Of a stretch of DNA of 64,000 nt, positions 16,416-24,157 are shown piece after piece (within the stretch, counting starts at the first letter, position 1; every line of letters begins with the position of its first letter). The translations under genes were made by a program, and so were the position numbers. Below the pieces are notes generated by a model, which saw nothing but the letters and a program-made list of their open reading frames with translations, did no database searches and was not told the origin of the DNA. The stretch spans positions 1 to 64,000 of the forward strand of contig NZ_QHKM01000013.1 of the NCBI RefSeq assembly GCF_003258365.1, read 5' to 3'. Source of the DNA: Hymenobacter edaphi (lineage in GTDB: Bacteria > Bacteroidota > Bacteroidia > Cytophagales > Hymenobacteraceae).

Positions 16416-16430
16416 TGTGCTTTAAGCACA
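16416..16430. promoter_or_regulatory. inverted repeat, candidate operator of the efflux operon
   Basis: TGTGCTT and AAGCACA flank a single T. The site lies 20 bp upstream of the TAnnTTTG element at 16451, where a metal-responsive regulator could control promoter access. The cognate regulator is unknown. Confidence 0.4.
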
Positions 16431-16450
16431 TCCTTTCTCCGCCGGCTGCG

Positions 16451-16458
16451 TATGTTTG
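16451..16458 (+). promoter_or_regulatory. promoter -7 element (TATGTTTG)
   Basis: This exact TAnnTTTG match lies 20 bp before the chosen DUF6660 start. It contains the ATG at 16452, which is why that ATG is rejected as a start codon. Confidence 0.6.
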
Positions 16459-16478
16459 CACCGTTCCGAACGCACGCC

Positions 16479-16802
16479 ATGCGCTTCTTTTCCGTCTTTT
16501 TTGCGCTGTACCTGGCCATTCTGGCCTGCCTGCCCTGTGCCGATGAGGTGCCGGCGCCGGCTGACGGCGTGCAAACCTACGTGGAGGCCCCGCAACACAA
16601 CACGGCGGACCACGGCGTAGCGGATTGGTGTTCGCCCCTCTGCCAGTGCCACTGCTGCGCCGGCACCTCCTTGCCTTCGGGGTCCATCGTAGCGCTTCCT
16701 GCCCAAGGGGGTGCGTATGCGGCGGCACCGCGCTTTGCCCGGCTCACGCCCCCGCCCGTTCCTGAACGGAGCGGCAGCATCTGGCAGCCTCCCCAAGCCT
16801 AG
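16479..16802 (+). CDS. DUF6660-type small secreted Cys/His-rich protein
   Basis: The ATG at 16479 gives 107 residues. A hydrophobic leader (MRFFSVFFALYLAILACLPC) is followed by an acidic and Pro-rich part and by CSPLCQCHCCAG, a dense cysteine/histidine cluster. Proteins of this size and pattern (DUF6660) precede CzcA-type pumps in Bacteroidota. A periplasmic metal-binding or sensing role is plausible. The gene is followed by the CzcA-CzcC gene after 161 bp and begins the operon. Confidence 0.65.
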   Translation: MRFFSVFFALYLAILACLPCADEVPAPADGVQTYVEAPQHNTADHGVADWCSPLCQCHCCAGTSLPSGSIVALPAQGGAYAAAPRFARLTPPPVPERSGSIWQPPQA

Positions 16803-16963
16803 TTTCCTGTTCCAACCGGCTCCGTTCGCGGGGGCGGGCACGCTGCTGTGCCCGCCCCCGTGGATGCGTGACGCCTTTGCGCGTCCCGGCCGTGGCTCGT
16901 ACCGAGCGCGCCTGCGCTTCGAGCGGCCCCCTTTCCCAGGATTTCTAGCCTTACCCAGCCAGC

Positions 16964-19900
16964 ATGTTTGACCGGCTCATCCATTTCTCCATTCACAACA
17001 AGCTCATCATTGGAATACTGACCCTGGCCCTGGTGGCCTGGGGCGGCTACTCCCTGAGCCGGCTGCCGATTGACGCGGTGCCCGACATCACCACCAACCA
17101 GGTCGTCGTCTACACCGTGGCTCCCTCGCTGGCCGCCGGCGACATCGAGCGGCTCGTCTCCTTTCCCATTGAGCAAAGCCTGGCCACCATTCCCGACCGC
17201 GAGGAGGTGCGCTCCTTCTCCCGCTTTGGCCTCTCGGTGGTCACCATCGTTTTCGAGGACGACGTGGACATCTACTGGGCCCGCCAGCAGGTGGCCGAGC
17301 GCCTGCGCGAAGCCGAAAGCCAGATTCCCGACGGCATTGGCCGGCCCGAGCTGGCGCCCGTGACCACCGGCCTGGGCGAAATCTACCAGTATCTGGTGCG
17401 CGCCAAGCCGGGCTTCGAGAAAAAGTACAACGCCCGCGAGCTGCGCACCATTCAGGACTGGATTGTGCGGCGCCAGCTGCTGGGCACGCCCGGCGTAGCC
17501 GACGTGGCCAGCTTCGGCGGCTTGCTCAAGCAGTACGAAATTGCCCTGGACCCGGCCCGCCTGCGCTCGTTGAACGTGACGGTAGACCAGGTCTTTCAAG
17601 CTGTGTCGCGCAACAACCAGAACGCCGGCGGCGCCTACCTCGACCAGAAGCCCACCGCCTACTTCATCCGCACCGAAGGCTTGGCCGAGAACGCCGCCGA
17701 CCTGGGCAACATCGTCGTGCGCAACACCCAGGGCGGCCTGCCGGTGCTGGTGCGCGACGTGGCCGACGTGCGCCTGGGCTCGGCCGTGCGTTACGGGGCC
17801 ATGACCCGCAACGGGGAAGGCGAAGTCACCGGGGGCATCGTGCTCATGCTCAAGGGCGCCAACGCCAACGACGTTATCCAGGACGTGAAGGCCCGCATGC
17901 GGACGGTGGAAAAATCCCTGCCCGAGGGCGTGGCTATCGACGTGTACCTGGACCGCTCCGAACTGGTGGGCCGCGCCATCGGCACCGTCAAAACCAACCT
18001 GATAGAGGGCGCCCTGATCGTACTCTTCGTGCTGGTGCTCTTCCTGGGTAACTGGCGGGCGGGCTTAGTCGTGGCTTCGGTCATCCCGCTGGCCATGCTT
18101 TTTGCCATCGCCATGATGCGCCTGTTCGGCGTGTCGGGCAACCTGCTCTCGCTCGGCGCCATCGACTTCGGCCTGGTCGTGGACGGCGCTGTCATCATCG
18201 TCGAAGCCATCGTGCACCGCCTGCACGGCGGGCAGCTGCAGGTTCCGGGCAACCGCCTCAGCACCGAGCAGATGAACGCGGAAACCTACACGGCGGCCTC
18301 CAAAATCCGCTCCTCCGCGGCTTTCGGTGAAATCATCATCCTCATCGTGTACCTGCCCCTGCTGGCGCTGGTGGGCATCGAGGGGAAGATGTTCCGGCCC
18401 ATGGCCCAGACCGTGGCCTTTGCCATCGTCGGCGCCTTTATCCTCTCGCTCACCTACGTGCCCATGATGTCGGCGCTGGCTTTGAGCCGCAACACTGCGC
18501 ACAAACCCAACTTCTCGGACCGCATGATGGGCTGGCTCGAAGCCCGCTACCGGCCCGTGTTGGAGTGGGCGCTGCGGCGCAAGGCGGTGGTGCTCGCTTC
18601 GGCGGTTGCTCTCTTTGCAGGCTCCTTGCTGCTGTTTCGCACCCTGGGCGGGGAATTCATTCCCCAACTCTCGGAAGGCGACTTTGCCGTGGAGTTGCGC
18701 ACGCTCACCGGCTCCTCGCTGAGCTACACCGTGGACCGGAGCCTGCAGGCGGGCGCCATCCTCAAACAGCGGTTTCCGGAAGTGCAGGAAGTCGTGGCCA
18801 AAATCGGCGCGGCCGAAATTCCCACCGACCCCATGCCGGTGGAAGCGGCTGACGTGATGGTCATCCTGGAAAAAGATCCGGACAAGTGGACCTCGGCCAG
18901 CAACCGCGAGGAGCTGGCCGAGAAAATGGCCGAAGCGCTGAGCGTCATTCCGGGCGTGACGTTTGGCTTCCAGCAGCCCATCCAGATGCGCTTCAACGAA
19001 CTGATTTCCGGCGCAAAGCAGGACGTGGTGCTCAAAATCTACGGGGAAGACCTGCAGCAGCTCGCCTCGTATGCCGAGCAGGCCGCCCGCCTGGTGCGGC
19101 GGGTGGAGGGCGCCGAGGACGTGTACGTGGAGCAGGTCACCGGCCTGCCCCAAATCGTGGTCAAGCTGGACCGCAACCGCCTGGCCCGCTTCGGCCTCAA
19201 CGCCGAGGACGTGAACCGCACGGTGCAAACGGCCTTCGCCGGCCAGAACGCCGGGCAGCTATTCGAGCAGGAGCGGCGCTTCGACGTGGTGCTGCGCCTA
19301 GCCCCCGAGCTGCGCCAGAACATCAACCAAGTGCGGCAACTGCTCATTGCCACCCCGGCCGGCGAGCAAATCCCGCTGGAGCAGGTGGCCGCAGTCAACC
19401 TGCAGGAAGGCCCCAACCAGATTCAGCGCGACGACGCCAAGCGCCGCATTTCCGTGGCCTTCAACGTGCGGGGCCGCGACGTGGAAAGCGTCGTCACCGA
19501 GCTGCAGGGCCGGGTAGAGCAGCAAATCAAGTTCGCCCCGGGCTACTACACCACCTACGGCGGCCAGTTCGAGAACCTGCGCGAAGCCAGCCAGCGCTTG
19601 GGCATCGCTGTGCCGGTGGCCCTGGGGCTTATTTTTACCTTGCTGTATTTCACCTTTGGCTCCCTAAAGCAATCGGTGCTCATTTTCACCGCCATTCCGC
19701 TTTCGGCCATCGGCGGGGTGCTGGCCCTCTGGCTGCGGGACATGCCGTTTAGCATCTCGGCGGGGGTGGGCTTCATTGCCTTGTTTGGCGTGGCCGTGCT
19801 CAACGGCATCGTGCTCATCGGCTACTTCAACCAGCTCAAGGCCGAGGGCCGCGCCGACCTCTACCAGCGCATCCTGGAAGGTACGCAGGTGCGCCTGCGC

Positions 19901-21367
19901 CCGGTGCTGATGACGGCCACCGTGGCCTCTCTGGGCTTTTTGCCCATGGCCCTGTCGCAGTCGGCGGGTGCCGAGGTGCAACGTCCCCTGGCCACGGTGG
20001 TCATCGGCGGACTGGTCACGGCTACCCTACTGACCCTGCTGGTGCTGCCGGTGCTATACGCCCTTTCGGAGCGCAATGCCAAACCCCGGACGGAGCCGGA
20101 ACCCCAGCCTCGCCCGGTCGTGCCCACGGCCTTACTGGTACTGCTGGTGCTCGGCGGGCTTCTCAGCACTCCGGCTGCCCGGGCGCAGGCGCCGCTGACC
20201 GCCAACCAGGCGGTCGGCCAGGCCTTGCAAGCCAACGGCACGGTGCAGGCCGCGCAACGCTCCTTAGAAGCCCAACAGGCCCTGCGCCGCACCGCTTTCG
20301 ACGTGGGCCGCACCACCATCCTGGGCAACTACGGACAGGTAAACTCCCCGCTTTCCGACAACGTGCTCAGCATCGGCCAGTCGCTGGCCTTGCCGGGCTA
20401 CTACCGGGCCCAGGCGGGCCTGAGCCATGCGCAGATTGCCACCCGCGAGCAGCAGCTGGCGCAGGTGCAGGCCGAGCTGCGCCGGCAGGTGCGCCGCAGC
20501 TACGAGCAGGCCGTGCATGCCCGGCACCGGCTGCGCACCTTGCGCGGGCAGGACAGCATCTACGCCGAGTTCCTGCGCGCGGCCCAGCTGCGCTTCAAAA
20601 CCGGGGAGGTAAACCGGTTGGAGCCGGCCAACGCCATCATCCAGCAGGGCGAAACCCAGAACCTGCTAGCGCAGGCCCGGACCGATTTGGCGGTGGCGCA
20701 ACGGCAGCTCCAAGCCCTGCTGCAGGTTGCCCAGCCCGTTACGGTGGCCGACAGCACGCTGCAGGCTTTGGCCGCTCCGGTGGCTCTACCCGACACCGGC
20801 CGTTTGGCCGCGACGCCCCAGGCGCGGACGCTGCAGCAACAAATCGCCGAGCGGCGAGCCGAAACCCGGGTCGAGCAGGCCCAGGGCTTGCCCCAGGTAA
20901 ACGTGGGCTACACCAACCAGACCCTGCGCGGCACTTATGAGGTGGACGGACAGACCCAGACCTACGGCACCGGGGACCGGTTCCAGAGCGTGCAGGCCGG
21001 CGTGGCCATTCCGCTGCTGCGCGGGGCCCAGCGCGCCCGCGTGCAGGCCGCCAAGCTGCAGGAGCAGGTTGCCTCGGCCAACTACCAGCGTTACCAGGCC
21101 GAGGCGGCTGCCCAACTCGACGAGCTGCGCGCGCGCCTGCAAGAGCAACAGCGGCGGGTGCAGTTCTACGAGCAGACCGCTCTGCCCCAGGCCGCGACTA
21201 TTGTGCGGCTGAGCCAGCTCGCTTACAAGGCCGGCGAAACCACCTACTCCGAGCTGCTGCTCAACCTGGAGCGCGCCCTAGGCGTGCGCACGGCCTACCT
21301 CGACGCCCTGCTCCAGCACAACCAAACCGTTATCGACCTGGACTACCTGCTCGGTACGGCCCAATAA
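16964..21367 (+). CDS. czcA: CzcA/CusA heavy-metal RND pump fused to a TolC-like CzcC domain
   Basis: The protein has 1467 residues. Residues 1 to about 1055 are a full heavy-metal RND pump: the N-terminal helix LIIGILTLALVAWGGY, TM4 with the HME signature DFGLVVDGAVIIVEA (proton relay acids), and paired periplasmic porter domains. Near residue 1070 a second leader-like stretch (ALLVLLVLGGLLSTPAARAQA) leads into an outer-membrane factor of the TolC/CzcC type, residues about 1075-1467 (LTANQAVGQAL, coiled coils such as AQAELRRQVRRSYEQA). Fusion of pump and outer-membrane factor in one reading frame is typical of Bacteroidota. The protein exports divalent cations (Co/Zn/Cd) or copper with the adaptor encoded next. 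Confidence 0.92.
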   Translation: MFDRLIHFSIHNKLIIGILTLALVAWGGYSLSRLPIDAVPDITTNQVVVYTVAPSLAAGDIERLVSFPIEQSLATIPDREEVRSFSRFGLSVVTIVFEDDVDIYWARQQVAERLREAESQIPDGIGRPELAPVTTGLGEIYQYLVRAKPGFEKKYNARELRTIQDWIVRRQLLGTPGVADVASFGGLLKQYEIALDPARLRSLNVTVDQVFQAVSRNNQNAGGAYLDQKPTAYFIRTEGLAENAADLGNIVVRNTQGGLPVLVRDVADVRLGSAVRYGAMTRNGEGEVTGGIVLMLKGANANDVIQDVKARMRTVEKSLPEGVAIDVYLDRSELVGRAIGTVKTNLIEGALIVLFVLVLFLGNWRAGLVVASVIPLAMLFAIAMMRLFGVSGNLLSLGAIDFGLVVDGAVIIVEAIVHRLHGGQLQVPGNRLSTEQMNAETYTAASKIRSSAAFGEIIILIVYLPLLALVGIEGKMFRPMAQTVAFAIVGAFILSLTYVPMMSALALSRNTAHKPNFSDRMMGWLEARYRPVLEWALRRKAVVLASAVALFAGSLLLFRTLGGEFIPQLSEGDFAVELRTLTGSSLSYTVDRSLQAGAILKQRFPEVQEVVAKIGAAEIPTDPMPVEAADVMVILEKDPDKWTSASNREELAEKMAEALSVIPGVTFGFQQPIQMRFNELISGAKQDVVLKIYGEDLQQLASYAEQAARLVRRVEGAEDVYVEQVTGLPQIVVKLDRNRLARFGLNAEDVNRTVQTAFAGQNAGQLFEQERRFDVVLRLAPELRQNINQVRQLLIATPAGEQIPLEQVAAVNLQEGPNQIQRDDAKRRISVAFNVRGRDVESVVTELQGRVEQQIKFAPGYYTTYGGQFENLREASQRLGIAVPVALGLIFTLLYFTFGSLKQSVLIFTAIPLSAIGGVLALWLRDMPFSISAGVGFIALFGVAVLNGIVLIGYFNQLKAEGRADLYQRILEGTQVRLRPVLMTATVASLGFLPMALSQSAGAEVQRPLATVVIGGLVTATLLTLLVLPVLYALSERNAKPRTEPEPQPRPVVPTALLVLLVLGGLLSTPAARAQAPLTANQAVGQALQANGTVQAAQRSLEAQQALRRTAFDVGRTTILGNYGQVNSPLSDNVLSIGQSLALPGYYRAQAGLSHAQIATREQQLAQVQAELRRQVRRSYEQAVHARHRLRTLRGQDSIYAEFLRAAQLRFKTGEVNRLEPANAIIQQGETQNLLAQARTDLAVAQRQLQALLQVAQPVTVADSTLQALAAPVALPDTGRLAATPQARTLQQQIAERRAETRVEQAQGLPQVNVGYTNQTLRGTYEVDGQTQTYGTGDRFQSVQAGVAIPLLRGAQRARVQAAKLQEQVASANYQRYQAEAAAQLDELRARLQEQQRRVQFYEQTALPQAATIVRLSQLAYKAGETTYSELLLNLERALGVRTAYLDALLQHNQTVIDLDYLLGTAQ

Positions 21368-21389
21368 CCCCGCTTGCGACGCATCAACC

Positions 21390-22610
21390 ATGAAAAACAT
21401 AGCAACCCTGGCGCTGCTGCTGAGCCTGACCTTGGCCGGCTGCAGCAAAGAACCAAACGAAACTATCGACGCCGACCACGCCGAGGCCACCACCGAAGCC
21501 GGGGAGCATGCCGGTGAAGCAGGGGCGGCCGGTGGGGAAGCCCACGAAGAGGAAGAAGCCACCGATGTGGTGACCCTCTCCGCCGCCGAGCAGCAGGCCG
21601 GTGGCCTGAAAACCGGCCCGCTCAGTACCCGCCCGATGGGGGCCGGGCTGGCCGTGAACGGCACGCTGGACGTGCCGCCGGAAAGTTCAGTATCCATCAC
21701 TGCCCCGCTGGGAGGCTATGTGCAAAGCACCGAGCTGCTGCAGGGTACGCGGGTGCGCAAGGGCGAGGTCCTCGCCGTCATCCGCAACCCCGCGTTCGTG
21801 ACCCTGCAAAGTGAGTACCTGGAGCTGCGTAGCCGTTTGAAGTTCGCCACCGCCGAGCTGGCCCGGCAGCGGGAGCTTTACCAGCAGGAAGTGGCCCCGC
21901 TTAAAAATTACCAGCGCGCCCAGGCCGAGGTGGAAGCCCTGCAGGTACAAACCAGCGCCCAGGCCGCGCAGCTGCGTATCGCCGGGCTACCTGTGGGCGG
22001 GGCTATTACCACCACGGCTACGCTGCGCGCCCCGCGGACCGGCTTTGTGCGCGCCGTCAACGTGACGGTGGGCCAGAGCGTAACGGCCACCGAGCCCTTG
22101 TTTGAAATCGTGGACCCCGAGCACCTGCACGTGGAGCTGACGGTGTTCGAGCGCGACGTGGCCCGGGTACAAAACGGGCAGCTGATCCGCTTCACCCTGG
22201 CCAGCGACTCCACCGGCACCCGCCGCGAGCGGACGGCCCGCGTGTACTTGGTGGGCAAAGCCATCGGCGAAGACCGCACCGTGCGCGTGCACGGCCACCT
22301 CGACCAGGAAAACGACCCGGCCCTGCTGCCCGGTCTCTACGTGCGGGCCCTCATCGAAACCGGCCGCACCGACGCGGCGGCCTTGCCCGACGCGGCCCTG
22401 GTGCGCTTCGAAGGCAAGCACTACGCCTACGCCGTGGAAGCGGCCGGCCGCTACCGCATGGTGCCCGTCACACCGGGCCGCAGCGAGGACGGCTACACCG
22501 AAGTTACCTTGCCCGAGTCCGTGCCGGCCTCGACCACTTTTGTCACCGACGGCGCTTATTCCCTGCTGGCCAAAATGAAAAATGCCGAAGAGGAAGGGGA
22601 AGGCCATTGA
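21390..22610 (+). CDS. czcB: CzcB-like periplasmic adaptor (membrane-fusion protein)
   Basis: This 406-residue lipoprotein (leader ending LAGC) begins 22 bp after czcA. After the Cys is an acidic, His-containing segment (residues 25-65) that may collect metal. The barrel-sandwich motif GYVQSTELLQGTRVRKGEVLAVI and a coiled-coil hairpin (LKFATAELARQRELYQQEVAPLKNYQRAQAE) are classical adaptor features, followed by a beta-barrel part with VTVGQSVTATEPLFEIVDPEHL. It links the inner-membrane pump to the outer-membrane factor, here fused to CzcA. Confidence 0.92.
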   Translation: MKNIATLALLLSLTLAGCSKEPNETIDADHAEATTEAGEHAGEAGAAGGEAHEEEEATDVVTLSAAEQQAGGLKTGPLSTRPMGAGLAVNGTLDVPPESSVSITAPLGGYVQSTELLQGTRVRKGEVLAVIRNPAFVTLQSEYLELRSRLKFATAELARQRELYQQEVAPLKNYQRAQAEVEALQVQTSAQAAQLRIAGLPVGGAITTTATLRAPRTGFVRAVNVTVGQSVTATEPLFEIVDPEHLHVELTVFERDVARVQNGQLIRFTLASDSTGTRRERTARVYLVGKAIGEDRTVRVHGHLDQENDPALLPGLYVRALIETGRTDAAALPDAALVRFEGKHYAYAVEAAGRYRMVPVTPGRSEDGYTEVTLPESVPASTTFVTDGAYSLLAKMKNAEEEGEGH

Positions 22611-22653
22611 GGCATCCAGCCTCTCATCCTCCGGTATCCATCTTCCCCGAACC

Positions 22654-22983
22654 ATGAGCTACCTCCAACCCTTGGCCCTGTTTGTGCTGGCCGGTCTGTG
22701 CGAAATTGGCGGCGGCTACCTGATGTGGCAGTGGCTGAAAGCCGACCGCCCCGGCTGGACGGGGCTGCTGGGGGCGCTGCTGCTCGTGGTCTACGGTTGG
22801 GTGGCCACGTGGCAGCCCACCTCATTTGGCAAAACCTACGCCGTGTACGGCGGCGTGTTTGTCCTCATGTCCGTGGGCTGGGCCTGGTACTTCGATGGTT
22901 TCCGGCCCGACCGGTTCGACGTGCTGGGCGGGGCCATCATGCTGCTGGGCTTGGGAGTCATCCTGTTCTGGCCCCGTTCCTGA
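22654..22983 (+). CDS. ynfA: YnfA-family small membrane protein (UPF0060)
   Basis: The ATG at 22654 gives 109 residues with four transmembrane segments. The N-terminal FVLAGLCEIGGGYLMWQWL, the central WVATWQPTSFGKTYAVYGGVF and the end DVLGGAIMLLGLGVILFWPR are family hallmarks; length is normal. YnfA proteins resemble small multidrug-resistance transporters; their physiological substrate is uncertain. An upstream in-frame ATG at 22582 overlaps the czcB end and is not used. Confidence 0.9.
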   Translation: MSYLQPLALFVLAGLCEIGGGYLMWQWLKADRPGWTGLLGALLLVVYGWVATWQPTSFGKTYAVYGGVFVLMSVGWAWYFDGFRPDRFDVLGGAIMLLGLGVILFWPRS

Positions 22984-23006
22984 TTACTCTCCTCTAGCTT
23001 ACTTAT

Positions 23007-23441
23007 ATGGCCCACCCGCAGGAAGACACCTTACTCGCCAAGCAGATCACGCCCACCCCCATGCGCCTGCTGGTGTTGGACGTGCTGCGCCGGCAGTCCG
23101 CCGCGTTAAGCCTGGCCGACGTGGAGCAGCAGTTGGGGCACGCGGACCGCATCACGGTGCACCGCACCCTAAAAACCTTCACCGACCAAGGATTGGTGCA
23201 CCGCGTCGAGGGCGGCAGCGGCGCGGTTAAATACGCCCTGTGTGACCCGGCTTGCACGCCGGAGCACCACCAGGACCTGCACGCCCACTTCTTCTGCACC
23301 CGCTGCCGCGAAACCAGCTGCCTGCCCGCGGTGGCCGTACCCCCCATTTCCTTGCCAAGCGCCTACCAGGTGCAGGAAACCAGCCTGGTGATGAAAGGCC
23401 TGTGCGAGCGGTGCGCCGCCGCTGCCGAAACAATGCAATAG
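23007..23441 (+). CDS. Fur-family metalloregulator
   Basis: This 144-residue protein has an N-terminal winged helix (TPMRLLVLDVLRRQSAALSLADVEQQL, then HADRITVHRTLKTFTDQGLVHRV). The C-terminal dimer domain has HHQDLHAHFFCTRC and a final CERC, supplying the usual His and Cys zinc sites. It could be Fur, Zur or a related sensor; the surrounding Zn/Co/Ni genes favour Zur-like. A perfect 9-bp inverted repeat overlaps its stop codon, just before the transporter gene at 23510. It begins 23 bp after ynfA. Confidence 0.88.
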   Translation: MAHPQEDTLLAKQITPTPMRLLVLDVLRRQSAALSLADVEQQLGHADRITVHRTLKTFTDQGLVHRVEGGSGAVKYALCDPACTPEHHQDLHAHFFCTRCRETSCLPAVAVPPISLPSAYQVQETSLVMKGLCERCAAAAETMQ

Positions 23442-23451
23442 CATTGCATTG
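23431..23451. promoter_or_regulatory. Fur/Zur-type operator candidate
   Basis: CAATGCAAT and ATTGCATTG are perfect 9-bp arms separated by AGC. The site overlaps the last two codons and the stop of the Fur-family gene and lies about 60 bp before the NicO-like gene. Symmetry, size and position suit a Fur-superfamily regulator controlling the downstream transport genes. Confidence 0.6.
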
Positions 23452-23509
23452 CCCAGCAGCCGAGGTTTGCCCTCGTACCCGGCAGTGCCTGACCTGACAC
23501 TTTCCGCCC

Positions 23510-24121
23510 ATGTTTGATTTGCTCACCGGTGCCCTTGTGCTAAGCTTGCTACACGCCGCCATACCCAACCACTGGGCGCCGGTGCTGGCCGTGGCGCGGG
23601 CCGAGCAGTGGACGCTGCGGCGGGCGGCGGGAGTAACACTAGCCGCGGGCCTGGCGCACGTGCTCAGCACCCTGTTGCTGGGCCTGGCGCTGGGCCTGCT
23701 GGGCTGGAAGCTTGCGGCCCGCTTCCAAGAGTTTACCGGCTGGGTAGCACCGCTGCTGCTCATCGGCATCGGGATGGCCTACGCCCTTTCCGGCCCGGGC
23801 CATACCCACCCCGACCCGGGGCCGGTTGCCGTTCGGCCCCGCAGCCGGGTCGTCCTCGGCCTGGCCGCTACCATGTTTCTGGCGCCGTGCGTGGAAATTC
23901 AAACCTTCTTCATGGCTGCCGGCGCCCGCGGCGCGCTGGCCTTGGCCCTGGTCATGGCGACGTATACGCTTGTATCGGTGTCGGCCATGAGCCTGCTGGT
24001 GGCCGCGGCCTACACCGGTATTCGCCGGCTGAATTTTAACCGGCTGGCCCGGCACGAGCGCCGCGTTACCGGCGCGGTGCTCGTGCTGGTGGGCTTGGCC
24101 GGCTTTTTCGTGCACTGGTAA
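23510..24121 (+). CDS. NicO/RcnA-like membrane transporter
   Basis: The 203-residue protein has about six membrane helices. The first helix carries HAAIPNHWAPVLAVARA, close to the H...PDHW pattern of nickel/cobalt (NicO, RcnA, UreH-like) carriers, and the middle holds a His-containing loop (GPGHTHPDPGP). LGLAATMFLAPCVEIQTFF forms the second repeat. It probably moves Ni/Co or a similar cation across the inner membrane; direction and metal are inferred from context. The inverted repeat upstream suggests control by the Fur-family regulator. Confidence 0.65.
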   Translation: MFDLLTGALVLSLLHAAIPNHWAPVLAVARAEQWTLRRAAGVTLAAGLAHVLSTLLLGLALGLLGWKLAARFQEFTGWVAPLLLIGIGMAYALSGPGHTHPDPGPVAVRPRSRVVLGLAATMFLAPCVEIQTFFMAAGARGALALALVMATYTLVSVSAMSLLVAAAYTGIRRLNFNRLARHERRVTGAVLVLVGLAGFFVHW

Positions 24122-24157
24122 CTGGTGCTCTTTTCTTACGCTCTAACCTGCCCTTCC

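Larger units (their letters stand above)
16108..16478. other. intergenic region before the metal-efflux block
   Basis: This gap of about 370 bp holds a hairpin (16321-16349), an inverted-repeat operator candidate (16416-16430) and a TAnnTTTG element (16451-16458). A 72-codon frame on the minus strand (16137-16355) has no recognisable domain and overlaps the hairpin, so I do not call it. Confidence 0.6.
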
